A program made the position numbers and the translations under genes. This document shows positions 37,201-43,582 of a stretch of 64,000 nucleotides of DNA, piece after piece. The DNA is from an uncultured Clostridia bacterium. GTDB lineage: Bacteria > Bacillota > Clostridia > Christensenellales > UBA3700. The notes beneath the pieces are model-generated. The model did not search any database. It was not told the DNA's origin and saw nothing but the letters and a program-made list of their open reading frames with translations. Every line of letters begins with the position of its first letter. The stretch's first letter is position 1. Location: assembly GCA_947246685.1 (NCBI GenBank), contig CAMXSN010000005.1, forward strand, positions 1 to 64,000, written 5' to 3'.

Positions 37201-39419
37201 GACTCTGCGGGCTTTAATATTCGCGCGTCGATCAGCGTGTCCCAATCGTCATCTTCTTCAGCATCCAAATCGCTTATCACTTCTTCCTGCGGCAACAGCT
37301 CGACATAATTGTTTGCTTCAATAAGTGACGCAAACTTTTTTTCCAAGTCTGCCCAACTTGCCGAGTATCTGCTTGACATATCGCTGCTGTCGCCGTTTTC
37401 GGATACAAACAAGCCGTAATCGTTAATAACAACGATTTGTCCGTCAAGCTCCTTGGTCGAATACGCACCGTATTCGTTCTTGACAAAACCGATAAATGCT
37501 TCCGCACTTTCGGCGTTGTGATAGGCTTCCGCTATCCGTTCTTTCCGCTCTCTCGGCTCGGACGTTAATACCTTTTCGATAAACTTATTTCTACGCCGCT
37601 CTTGCTCCAAACGCTGTTCGCGTAAGCGATTTTGTTCTTCCTTATATTTAACGTACTGCATCTTTTCCTGTTCGGAAAGATAATTGTCATCGTCTATAAG
37701 GTCGGCTATGCGGGTTGCTACTTCGGGCCATTTCAAAAAAGCCTGTTCAAGTTCCTCGCCATTCTCGCCAAGCAAATAAATCTTTATACCCTTTTGACTA
37801 TGGTCTTGACAAGTACCGCCATGACCACTGTGTCCGCCCCAACCGTACTCGCCTTTCAAAAATGCCTCAAACGCCTTTTCCGACGGGTTTTCGTTGTACT
37901 TATCGAAAATGCGGAATTTACCGTGTTGTACGCCGCTGCCGTATTTTAGCTCTATTTCTATTATTTGCTCTAACCGCGACTTCTCCTGCGGATTGAGCAA
38001 ATCGAACATAGACAGTTGCGGCTTTTCTTTGCGCTTACGCTCTTTTATGCCCTTTTCGCCCTTTTTCGGCGTGGATTTGACTTTATCTTTCGGCTGTTCG
38101 GTCGGCTCGTCCGAATCGTCAACCTCGTCCTGTTCGGCAGGTTCGCTATCGGCAAAGCCATCGTCCGATTCTTCCTCATCTTCAAGCTCGGCGTAATCTT
38201 CCGACTGCTCATCGTCCGTTTCGTCAAGCTCGGCTATAAGCTCGCTTCGCCAATCTTCCGCTTGGGACTGTCCGTCGTCAAACGGCGTTGGTTCGTCATC
38301 GGGTATTTCCGTTATCTTCGGCTTTACATTTTCTTTTTCCGCTTCCGCACTCTGTCCGAGAGCTTCCGCGTGAGATAGAATATAGATAGGCTCTTTGTCC
38401 GGCTCTATCAAGACTACGCCGCGGGATTCAAGCATTTTGTCCAAATACTTATCCATAGCGTGATACGGCACACCGCACATAGCCACTCTTTCGGGCAAAC
38501 CTACGTCGCGCCCCGTAAGCGTTAAATCCAATGTTTTCGACGCTATAACCGCGCTATCCCCAAGCATTTCGTAAAAATCGCCCAAACGCATAAACACGAT
38601 TGCTTGCGGATATTGCTTTTGCGCGTCCATATACCGTTTGTAGTACGGATACATAGGGTGCTTCGGTTCTTCCGCCGCCAAATGTTCTTCGGCTGCCGTT
38701 TCCGTCTGTTCGACGGGAATGATAGGCTCGTCGGATACCGTTTCTTCTTCCGTATCGTCAATAACGGGTACTTCTTCTCTCTTTTCCGAATATGCTTCCT
38801 CAATGTCCTGCACAAGCATATCCGTCCGTATGTAAATGTCCTTTACAAATGCGGCGTTCTCGGTATAAGAAAACGGAAGCCCGTCTAAATTGATACCCGC
38901 GCTTTTCGGGAAGCCCGTCTTTGCATACAATGAGTAAGTGATACCGTCGATGAGTAACTTATCTTTCGTTTCGTCGCCCGACAGTTCTCCCTGCTCCTGC
39001 AAATAGAGCTGTACGCCTTTGCGTATCTTGCGGTAATCGCTCCTCTCGTCGGCTACCAAGTCCGTACCGTTCAATTCGTCCAAGCCGCCAAGCAAACGCT
39101 TCATAGGTAGTATGGGGCGCGAGTACCGATTATCTCCGTGCGTATCGTTTGCATCGAAAACGAATTGCTTGTAACCGTCGTTATCGTAATATGCAATTCC
39201 CTTTCTGCCCTTTGTTACGCGCCGATCCATAGCCGCCCATTCGTTAAACGAAAAGCACACCGTAGCGTTCGGGCGTTCAATGATTATCTGACAAGCGTCG
39301 TGTAAGTTGATATGCGGGTTTTGCGCGATAAAACGGTAGAAGTTTTTAAGCTGTTCTCCGTCCGCAAGCATAGCCGCCACTTGTTCGTTACGATTGGTCA
39401 ACCTTTTCGTGTCGCTCAT
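28203..39419 (-). CDS. Giant polyvalent protein: MutS-I-like, DNA methylase, SNF2 helicase, primase-polymerase
   Basis: 3738 residues. In order: an ArdC/LtrC-like N-terminus (1-210); a MutS domain I-like segment (253-345) with 'RLGDFYEMLGDSAVIASKTL'; an acidic linker; an N6-type methylase ('LEPSMGTGNFFGF' near 870, 'VVGNVPFGGYG' near 935); an SNF2 helicase ('HHVVGSGKTYT' near 1550, 'YLYIDEAHYYKNL' near 1718, 'REGRIIRQGNE' near 2055); repeated small domains (2300-3400); a primase-polymerase-like domain ('GIACIDLDGC', 'KSVSGKGLHIFGKT', near 3470-3560); and an NrS-1-type C-terminus (3620-3720). It probably enters with or processes the transferred strand. ATG with GGAGGG upstream. Confidence 0.88.
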   Translation of the reverse strand: MSDTKRLTNRNEQVAAMLADGEQLKNFYRFIAQNPHINLHDACQIIIERPNATVCFSFNEWAAMDRRVTKGRKGIAYYDNDGYKQFVFDANDTHGDNRYSRPILPMKRLLGGLDELNGTDLVADERSDYRKIRKGVQLYLQEQGELSGDETKDKLLIDGITYSLYAKTGFPKSAGINLDGLPFSYTENAAFVKDIYIRTDMLVQDIEEAYSEKREEVPVIDDTEEETVSDEPIIPVEQTETAAEEHLAAEEPKHPMYPYYKRYMDAQKQYPQAIVFMRLGDFYEMLGDSAVIASKTLDLTLTGRDVGLPERVAMCGVPYHAMDKYLDKMLESRGVVLIEPDKEPIYILSHAEALGQSAEAEKENVKPKITEIPDDEPTPFDDGQSQAEDWRSELIAELDETDDEQSEDYAELEDEEESDDGFADSEPAEQDEVDDSDEPTEQPKDKVKSTPKKGEKGIKERKRKEKPQLSMFDLLNPQEKSRLEQIIEIELKYGSGVQHGKFRIFDKYNENPSEKAFEAFLKGEYGWGGHSGHGGTCQDHSQKGIKIYLLGENGEELEQAFLKWPEVATRIADLIDDDNYLSEQEKMQYVKYKEEQNRLREQRLEQERRRNKFIEKVLTSEPRERKERIAEAYHNAESAEAFIGFVKNEYGAYSTKELDGQIVVINDYGLFVSENGDSSDMSSRYSASWADLEKKFASLIEANNYVELLPQEEVISDLDAEEDDDWDTLIDARILKPAESEQAHEENGGENTDLNGVLDQTELGGAKTRFRNNVAAIRLVNKLYAENRNPTEAEKKVLSQFVGWGGLSQAFDENNEGWKKEYAELKGLLSTEDYEQARSSTLNAYYTAKDVIGGIYSALERFGVKGNNRILEPSMGTGNFFGFMPQSIADGSRLYGVELDNLTGRIAAKLYPQANVQIKGFEDTSFPDNKFDIVVGNVPFGGYGVADSAYNRYNFKVHDYFLAKSIDKVKPNGIVAIVTSKGTMDKLNPSARKYVAERAELIGAIRLPNTAFKQTAGTEAVADILFFRKRTEKINADTENIEWLGTGKTDEGYEINNYFIKHPEMILGTLAEETGLYGGKDITVKPDGRELSEAITEAVKNLPQGFYLPAENEPIEDEKEVDYNVKPMCYKADSGRLYMRVGDEMVEQRIPAFPKDAYQRLQGMIALREELHRILDIQIKGCSDEALQEEQKRLNGMYDSFVKKYGEVNGQTNTRLFKDDGDAALLFACEDIDKETKKVSKAEIFYKRTIRPYIVPTNTDDCFEALQISKNERGRADIAYIEELTGKDYDTVLFELGDSVFRNPKTVKPDDKYSGFETAEEYLSGRVADKLGEAEYYAEKNPEYKRNVTALEQVQPTPVTASEISVRLGATWIDKEYYQDFYCELVGVRWWDRGDVNLYYNPFDSSWRLDQKDSVRHNTQMKQKEVFGTKRAPAYRLFIDAMNMRATTIYDTVVDERGNERRVVNQPETIAAREKQNRIKELFATWIYAKPKRREELEATYNSLFNKIKLPSYDGSYLKFPEMNPAIELNPHQKNAVHRIISSPDSTLLHHVVGSGKTYTMVASIMKMRQLGICNKAMVAVPNHLVEQWAGEWRKLYPNAKILVATKEDLEKDNRQKFVSKVAFGDWDGIIIAQSSFAKIPVSQERQIRKLREEIKLIEETVARQWMENGMPRGAVKNLERIKKSREAMLKKLMDGNKKDDVLTFENLGVDYLYIDEAHYYKNLYLFTKMNNVAGVSNAASARASDIKLKCEYLQELHGSDRGIVFGTGTPISNSMSEMYTMQNYLQPKALAASGITFFDGWAADFGETTTSMELSPSGQGYRARTRFAKFTNLPELLTMYRSFADVQTADMVKLNVPEAEKHVINLKPSDTVIALAEQIAERADKIHQGLVSPYEDNMLKITSDGKKLALDPRCFVPESEDEEGSKLNVASEYIHEIWERASDFKGTQIVFCDLSTPKKRFEDYVYGTDFDAYNDLKYKLVQRGIPKDEIAFIHDAKTDEEKQDLFDKVNSGAIRILIGSTEKCGAGTNVQKRLVALHHLDTPYRPSDLEQREGRIIRQGNENKKVDIYTYVTERTFDSYSYQILENKQKFISQINKGDLTVREAEDIDETTLSYAEIKAITAANPKIKRKMEVDAEIARLRVLEGQYKKNLYELQDKIRKDFPEDIRKQELLIERVTLDLMHLQSSKPENPEAFEISVNGTVYTDKKEGGKALTEALYKSKPETAVAEYRGFKISMNPITILTATEREITLTANGQYTLSIGESASGNLTRLENFIEDFPKRKERLENRLKQLKDDLEIAKEQVEKPFEHKEHLLELLSEQTELNAELDLDKKDEVIAGDDAETDDDNYRALPTQRNNKEDDDIIDKEDKTALMQVEILPDYSVGAKDMHEYGYFWDGMLPMRKDAAKRAFERGVQVYILGKDDTEREAEVITDFEDGLLFGVEKPVWKMYLESEHGRAYMAARSQFAEAAGVVASGEMDSIDERFTIDFIETNYEERADLDDYLAEKPNPTAEAMKAFMPQLMDEYTERIWRDELKYYGWEKDSVKRSIGNHIENAELKVVAQEMTKITFDAEKELNIILGGKTEQEIEDMNLPVFSDDLTVVEKEPAYLLNESKSVKKYAEGLMLLHNNVTGDWYVINDTSARGKDGKELKVGDTTDVMTILAYNGLYDGNPLREFNDGSRARDYYNEKVKAIRAVKANSTDFEEAVINSVWLEFDDYKKDLMSKSPQTVFENSYKTHLYNEFSEVIQYGKEYLSDKEFEALYADRGHILNSLFDDYVGSENYSVETYSDTALFIKDYCESEHNEIYYPTTYYGKDTENRAYYSMTKGISLESLRWFDENTDADMITIAAPACYVEKSELEKRHIFYLNIGRDIQADELIGQEAMGNMMNAMDNYYRIYPLYLQTGEYAHEHYEIIDHRNSRKSNIECKLVIEDAIRQNFDGMHLNEGFEEKIIEQFGMERVAFVVANTVNERNWDGRYSRDNKEWAKTVPMSEDENVRSECCLDTHPAVLDAFINRIRRKIKENSEENKEMAQDKYKNFTARGDKVLSIVKDRDDRNIAIIQRKNDFVVAARYDTTDGTWGQGTYDFKTLEAAEKYREEKYSFENTSDTVDKKWLTCKVSPEALIKKYQFNSRFMMPKGSGYEGYAYSIFNDRIKEGTITTDLKGDTRERALVIRIPDNQNVELRSGEKTVEIEPHEFVSLVNETTSEKYEREKRYTVGFPHEAFIKEYENSMLLAMPNDTKYKGYVYYLPQSVITEDKYSDDGTLIANIGESFKITLRKGEERVELSAKEYAELVGDKKADKYGRDDSEMNEYREQQSEDDKKWSTIAVSENAVIANYANSTLFKMPKGEYAGFVYYIPSGMVRKDENGLSLRIPEDFTAHLKDGDEKKDLSAQEFIAAIEGKTDEDYESVYRAPSEEAKAQFAKVEAQLRRNVPEEMRNKPNWVVVRTRENNDTGRLDKFLINPHTGKFAESDNPETWADFDTACKYAKENGGVCLAYALDGKDGIACIDLDGCMQENGDFSDIAQKAFVAASGSYAEKSVSGKGLHIFGKTKGADLRSFSKDKTMEYYQGGHFIAMTGDNYGSSELRSFDTPEMQRVLESKLEKRTEWKNTGKGVEGLSSMDDREMLDRAFKAKNGDTVKRLYNGEDLRGNHSNSDMSLMNYLAFWSNHDIDQMLRVFSTSGLYRAEKPQSYYEHTAIKAVKGTPVYTPPKASNSNKPSGNGSGNGKDGK

Positions 39420-39711
39420 TTGTATTGCCCTCCTTGTTTCGTTTTCGCCCGAAGGTCTTTCGCCATACCCTGCGTTTTTCTTTTATCGTGGGAAAATAAA
39501 TTATGTTGATTGCCGCTTTCGCACCGACAAGATATACAAGGCTTCGTATTTGGTCTTGATTAAACAACTCGTGTTCGTTGAGCTTGCGTTGTAATTCTGG
39601 TTTTGTTATGCCGAGCTTACGCGCCATATACGGTTGTGTTTTGCCGTTGTCGTATATCCAATCTTTCAGCTTACGCTTTTTGAACGAATAACCCTTTTGA
39701 TTTTCGGTCAT
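39388..39711 (-). CDS. HTH (XRE-like) small regulator
   Basis: 107 residues. 'KTQPYMARKLGITKPELQRK' is a helix-turn-helix of the XRE type; the C-terminus is very basic and overlaps the start of the giant gene by 32 bp. The ATG at 39711 lies one base after the preceding stop, with GGAG ten bases before it. It probably regulates the transfer operon. Confidence 0.65.
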   Translation of the reverse strand: MTENQKGYSFKKRKLKDWIYDNGKTQPYMARKLGITKPELQRKLNEHELFNQDQIRSLVYLVGAKAAINIIYFPTIKEKRRVWRKTFGRKRNKEGNTNERHEKVDQS

Positions 39712-39712
39712 A

Positions 39713-39958
39713 TCAAAACTGCTCCAAGATAACTCTGTACTTATCGCGTTCGATTTCCGTAAGCGATACAAAGTCCATTACTTCTGCCGATCCTAATTCC
39801 CAACACAGAGTTCTTAATGCTTCCTTGCCGATAGGCACTTCTTTGCGGAAATGTTCGTATGCCGAGCGATTTAAACCCAATTCATCAAAAAGCTCTGCGC
39901 CGCTTTCGTACCCCTGTTCGTGGGAAAAATTTTCAAACTGCTCTTTTATGAGCTTCAT
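39713..39958 (-). CDS. Small HTH-like protein
   Basis: 81 residues: 'YESGAELFDELGLNRSAYEH' then 'KEALRTLCWELGSAEVMDFV', an XRE-like four-helix pattern. The ATG at 39958 has GGAGG seven to eight bases upstream, better than the in-frame start at 40000. It is paired with the next HTH gene and lies 93 bp after the sigma-like gene. Confidence 0.6.
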   Translation of the reverse strand: MKLIKEQFENFSHEQGYESGAELFDELGLNRSAYEHFRKEVPIGKEALRTLCWELGSAEVMDFVSLTEIERDKYRVILEQF

Positions 39959-40051
39959 TTTTCTGTCCTCCTGCAAAAGAGATTTAACTACCCCTTTCAC
40001 TTAACCAAGGACACGAGATTGGCGAAGTTGACGGTCTAATGGAAAATTTCT

Positions 40052-40567
40052 TTAATTTTTTTCTAAAACTTTTCTTAACGCTTTGTAAATGCGTTCCATA
40101 GCGTGTGATACCGCGCTTTTCGTAACACCATAAGCCGCACTGACTTCTTCCTGTGATTTACCCTCAAAGTAAATCTTTCGCACCATTTCTTGCTGTCGCG
40201 GTTTAAGCGTAGAAATAGCCGCGTGTAGATTTGCGTATTTTTCATCCTGCGTTTCCTGCTCTATGTATTTAGCTTCCAAGTCGGCGTTATTATCTTCAAC
40301 GTCTACGCCTTCGTCTGCCATTCTATCAAGCGATAACTTGTTGCCTATCGCGTTATTGCCCGCAAGATAATACGGACATTGATCGCATCGCTCTTTACAA
40401 CGAACATAATAGCCGCCTGTTTCACTTAACTTTTGACACTTCCATTCACGACGTTTTCTGCGCTGTTCTGCCCTGATAGGTCTTATGTACGCACGATACA
40501 CTTCTTCACTGACCTCTACTTCTTGCCCTCTGATCTTGAGAGTGCGTGTTTTGTTCTTGTTTTCCAT
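40052..40567 (-). CDS. Sigma-70 region 4 type factor
   Basis: 171 residues. The C-terminus 'LKPRQQEMVRKIYFEGKSQE' followed by 'EVSAAYGVTKSAVSHAMERI' is a sigma region 4 helix-turn-helix. The N-terminus has four cysteines (CQK...CKERCDQC) and no region 2, so it is either a sigma-like activator or binds as a small regulator. ATG 40567 with GGAGG upstream. It is the first gene after two tandem terminators and may control the long transfer operon. Confidence 0.75.
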   Translation of the reverse strand: MENKNKTRTLKIRGQEVEVSEEVYRAYIRPIRAEQRRKRREWKCQKLSETGGYYVRCKERCDQCPYYLAGNNAIGNKLSLDRMADEGVDVEDNNADLEAKYIEQETQDEKYANLHAAISTLKPRQQEMVRKIYFEGKSQEEVSAAYGVTKSAVSHAMERIYKALRKVLEKN

Positions 40568-40637
40568 TTTTGAAATCCTCCGATTTTTGATTTTTGTTTT
40601 TGAAAATCGCAATCGGACGGTTTCGCCTCAAATGAAA

Positions 40638-40672
40638 AAAGCCCGACTGCGTGGATAACTCCAAGCAATCGG
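40638..40672 (-). terminator. Terminator 2 before the sigma-like gene
   Basis: On the minus strand, GCCCGATTGC ... GCAGTCGGGC encloses a TTGG/CCA inner pairing and runs into TTTTTTC, which makes it a good Rho-independent terminator. It lies about 70 bp upstream of the sigma-like gene's start. Confidence 0.7.
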
Positions 40673-40697
40673 GCATAAACGGCAACAAAAAAGAAGC

Positions 40698-40741
40698 CTG
40701 ACAAACAGATTTACCCTATGCAGGAATTATCTGTCTGTCAG
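40698..40741 (-). terminator. Terminator 1 before the sigma-like gene
   Basis: On the minus strand, CTGACAGACAGAT and ATCTGTTTGTCAG pair around an 18-base loop, followed by GCTTCTTTTTTG. More hairpins precede it: CTTGA/TCAAG at 40747-40766 and GCGG/CCGC at about 40791-40826. Confidence 0.7.
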
Positions 40742-40850
40742 ACTCCTCTTGACCTATCTCATCAAGTCCAATCTCATAACAAGACGTTAGCGGTGGCATT
40801 CAACGGAATCCCGCCGCCCAAAATATTCTTATGTAGTGAATTGCACCTTT
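40742..40850 (-). ncRNA. Possible structured leader RNA ending in terminator 1
   Basis: Between the zinc-ribbon gene and terminator 1 lies about 110 bp without a gene. Read on the minus strand it can form GCGGCGG/CCACCGC and CTTGA/TCAAG stems. It could be the 5' part of an attenuator or a small RNA. No known riboswitch class is recognisable. Confidence 0.3.
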
Positions 40851-41027
40851 TTAGGCGCGTTGGCGTAAAGGCTTGTCCTCTATCGGCTTTTTGCTTATGT
40901 GCATACTGTCATCACTGATAATGACCGAAGCAAACTCGCCGCACTTCGGACACTCGATTTCCACTTTTGTTCCTGCTTCGCCCTTGCAAAGCCGTTTTCC
41001 GCATTTCGGACACATAACAAATCTCAT
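40851..41027 (-). CDS. Com-like zinc-ribbon protein
   Basis: 58 residues. 'MCPKCGKRLCKGEAGTKVEI' then ECPKCGE: two CxxC knuckles, as in Com-type translational regulators. The ATG at 41027 has GGAGG nine bases upstream. It lies between the LexA-like gene and the tandem terminators. Role unproven. Confidence 0.7.
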   Translation of the reverse strand: MRFVMCPKCGKRLCKGEAGTKVEIECPKCGEFASVIISDDSMHISKKPIEDKPLRQRA

Positions 41028-41180
41028 AGCAATATACCTCCATTTCCCATAGGCAAGCACCCTTGAATTTAACTAACTACTTTGTTACGGTTTGGGCATC
41101 CTATAACGTAGTAAGTCAAATGCTTGTCCGATAAAATTTATATTCAGTTGCAACGGGGCTGTGCGCAACTCAATACCGAT

Positions 41181-41777
41181 TTAATAAGTTTTGATACAAC
41201 CAACTAAAACACCTTGTATTTCGCAGTTGTTGACGATTATATCTTTCATAGTCTTATTTTCGGGGTGTAATACGATTTTGCCGTTCCTATGATACAAGCG
41301 TTTCAACGTATTGTTCCCGTTTGTCAAGGCTACGACTATATCTCCGTCGTCTGCGTGGTCTTGCTTTCGCAAGACAATCAAATCTCCGTCGTTGATTCCT
41401 GCTTCTACCATACTGCTACCGCTCGCGTGTAACATAAACAGTTTTCCGCTACCGAACAGCGAACGCGGCAATTCAAAGCTGTCCTCGATATGCTCAACCT
41501 CGAAGCTCGGCTCTCCGCAAGCTATCGCCCCGATAAGCGGCGCAATCGTTGTTTCGCCTTTATCGAATCTTGACGGAAGCTCTATATTGCCGAGCCTTGT
41601 CCGCTGTATTCTGCCCTCGCTCTCCAAAGCAAGCACATACCGCTGAACAAGGTTGAGCGAACTCATACCCATATAGTGCATAATGTTCCGATAGCTTGGC
41701 GATCTTCCGTTATCCGCTTGGTATTCCTTAATGTACTTCTCCATTTTACATAAAGTATTTGGGTTGAGTGTTCTCAT
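41181..41777 (-). CDS. LexA-like self-cleaving repressor
   Basis: 198 residues. An N-terminal winged helix ('GRSPSYRNIMHYMGM') precedes a LexA/UmuD peptidase domain: cleavage site 'IACGEP' (Ala-Cys-Gly instead of Ala-Gly), catalytic Ser in 'ASGSSMVEAGINDGD' and Lys in 'NNTLKRLYH'. RecA-driven cleavage would relieve repression after DNA damage, the usual induction route for integrative elements. The ATG has GGGAG upstream; promoter and operator follow. Confidence 0.88.
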   Translation of the reverse strand: MRTLNPNTLCKMEKYIKEYQADNGRSPSYRNIMHYMGMSSLNLVQRYVLALESEGRIQRTRLGNIELPSRFDKGETTIAPLIGAIACGEPSFEVEHIEDSFELPRSLFGSGKLFMLHASGSSMVEAGINDGDLIVLRKQDHADDGDIVVALTNGNNTLKRLYHRNGKIVLHPENKTMKDIIVNNCEIQGVLVGCIKTY

Positions 41778-41793
41778 CTGTATCAACTCCCTT

Positions 41794-41857
41794 AATTGAA
41801 CGGCGCGTTCAATTTAGATTGTGAGCGCATTATAGCACAAAAAAACATTCGTTTCAA
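41794..41857 (-). promoter_or_regulatory. lexA-like promoter and palindromic operator
   Basis: Minus strand TTGAAA (41852-41857), 17 bp, TATAAT (41829-41834). Directly downstream is a perfect 9-3-9 palindrome, AATTGAACG-gcg-CGTTCAATT (41794-41814), between the start of transcription and the gene. It is the likely autoregulatory site. Confidence 0.75.
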
Positions 41858-41920
41858 ATTTTCATTGCCCGTTTATGGGCAGTGAACGACTTTTTTGAAA
41901 AATATTTGTTTCCAAAAGCA

Positions 41921-41960
41921 AAAAAAGACCGACAAGACAGTTAAATCTTATCGGCTCTTT
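41921..41960 (-). terminator. Terminator of the 41983-42678 gene
   Basis: On the minus strand, AAAGAGCCGATAAGA and TCTTGTCGGTCTTT pair with one or two mismatches and run into TTTTTTTG. It lies 22 bp past the stop codon. Confidence 0.7.
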
Positions 41961-41982
41961 CAATAAGCTATTTCTTATTAGC

Positions 41983-42678
41983 TTAATGCTTATTCTCAAT
42001 TAAATCCAATATGCTTGTAGGAACAATATCGTTAATTTTAATATCGTATTGTACAATTCTAAAATGAAGCGAATAACCCATTGTGATTGTAGACGCATAG
42101 AATCCATTTTTGAATTTTCCCCCAACAAATACCATTTCACCATATTTCGCAGGCTTGCCGCCTCCCAAACCAATAGTTAAAGAATCTTCTTTCTCTTGCT
42201 TTATAGAAAATTTTTCTTGATTGCCGAGTTTGGTTTTTACAACTTCGGCGTTTGTCATTTCGGAAAACAGTATTTTAATGCTATCCCTTTCTTTTGATTT
42301 AATTTCAAGTGCTTGACCTTTTTTAATTACATAGCACGAATTATCTATATAGTATTTACGAAAACGACGAAAACCGCCTACAATCAATATTATTTTACCG
42401 TTTTCACATTCGATAAAATATTGTTTTCTGCAATAAATGTGTATTAAAGCTATCGATATGATAATTACTGCTACACCTAAAATGCTCCCTAATTCAATAA
42501 ATTTTCTATTATACCATTCTCCCAAAAACGCTATTGCCAACGTCCCTACAATCGCAGCGATGACAGTACATATAATTATTGTACGGTGCCAAGTATATAT
42601 AAAATAACCGATATTTTTAATCGAACCAATATGTTCTTGCAGTTCAGTAATTTCTTCATTGTTATTGTCATTAGCCAT
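41983..42678 (-). CDS. Membrane protein of unknown function
   Basis: 231 residues. A polar N-terminus, two membrane helices at about 30-55 and 62-85, then a soluble beta-rich domain ('YFIECENGKIILIVGGFRRF' resembles a PH-like domain start). No family is recognised with confidence. ATG with GGAG upstream. It lies 24 bp after a paralogous membrane-protein gene, in the cargo region. Confidence 0.65.
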   Translation of the reverse strand: MANDNNNEEITELQEHIGSIKNIGYFIYTWHRTIIICTVIAAIVGTLAIAFLGEWYNRKFIELGSILGVAVIIISIALIHIYCRKQYFIECENGKIILIVGGFRRFRKYYIDNSCYVIKKGQALEIKSKERDSIKILFSEMTNAEVVKTKLGNQEKFSIKQEKEDSLTIGLGGGKPAKYGEMVFVGGKFKNGFYASTITMGYSLHFRIVQYDIKINDIVPTSILDLIENKH

Positions 42679-42702
42679 AGTGCAATTCTCCGATTTCGGG
42701 TT

Positions 42703-43476
42703 TCATTTCGTTGTCGACATTTCTTCCAAAATGCCGTAAGTATTTTTGTACGGAACGATATTTATAGTTATCTTTTCCCGTAAAAACTTCGCTTCCTTAT
42801 GAGTAAACCAAGACCGCGCCCATTTCTCTCTCGTTGCGCCATTCTCGTCTTGGTACTTAACCTTAACGTAGCAGACAATCCATTTCCAAACTTTTGTTAC
42901 TTCGCCCTGTGTAACCGTATTAGGTTGCGGCGTATGAATAAATCTGTCGTTGTTATATGTATTGCCGTAAACCTTTTTCTTTATCTTCTTATTCATTACG
43001 TTGCGATAAATACAACGGTATATAAGCAAGTACAGCACAATGGGAACGGGGAAACACCATATAATTGCATTTTTTAATGCTCGTTCATAATTAACAACAG
43101 GAAAAACGTCGGATGACCACGTGCCGTTTGGATCAATAAAGATTTTTACCTTTTTACCGATTTGCGCTTTTGCATCGCTTTCGTTTGAATAAGTCCCCTT
43201 GTGCATACTGTAAACAGTTCCCCATTCACTTTCATATTCATAATAAGTCCAATATTCTATGGTTCGGGAATCACCGTGTCCGCGATCGTGTATTCCGTAT
43301 ATTGTAATTTCTGCTTCCACCTCAACGGCGTTTTCAATATAATATTTGTATATGTCTTGACTTGCATATTCCCACCACATAAATATGCAAGTGACAACAA
43401 AAGCGAGAGCCGTCAATATCAATAGGAATGATATTGGCACTCTGTTCTTTTTTATGCCTATATCTTTGACGTCCAT
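42703..43476 (-). CDS. DUF3592-like membrane protein, paralogue 1
   Basis: 257 residues. It starts MDVKDIGIKKNR, then a membrane helix, a variable extracytoplasmic beta domain (about 50-125), a second helix pair, and a C-terminal cytoplasmic domain 'QGEVTKVWKWIVCYVKVKY' ... 'WARSWFTHKEAKFLREK' ... 'YKNTYGILEEM'. The layout resembles DUF3592 proteins. Three more full copies and one relic follow at 46.3-48.8 kb. It is separated from them by lipoprotein, GNAT and WYL genes. Confidence 0.7.
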   Translation of the reverse strand: MDVKDIGIKKNRVPISFLLILTALAFVVTCIFMWWEYASQDIYKYYIENAVEVEAEITIYGIHDRGHGDSRTIEYWTYYEYESEWGTVYSMHKGTYSNESDAKAQIGKKVKIFIDPNGTWSSDVFPVVNYERALKNAIIWCFPVPIVLYLLIYRCIYRNVMNKKIKKKVYGNTYNNDRFIHTPQPNTVTQGEVTKVWKWIVCYVKVKYQDENGATREKWARSWFTHKEAKFLREKITINIVPYKNTYGILEEMSTTK

Positions 43477-43582
43477 AAATCTTTTATAATACTCCGAATG
43501 ATTTTCATTAATTATAGCACAATTTCAACGAATACGCAAGCGCAACCAAGTAAGCACAAAAACGAACAAATCGCTTTATATC

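Noticed and set aside
28203..39419. Many long open frames on the + strand opposite the giant gene
   Set aside because: They lack ribosome binding sites and family motifs, and arise from the codon bias of the coding strand.
4046..41786. Prophage
   Set aside because: Some small genes belong to phage-associated families, but there are no capsid, portal, terminase or tail genes; the core is conjugative.
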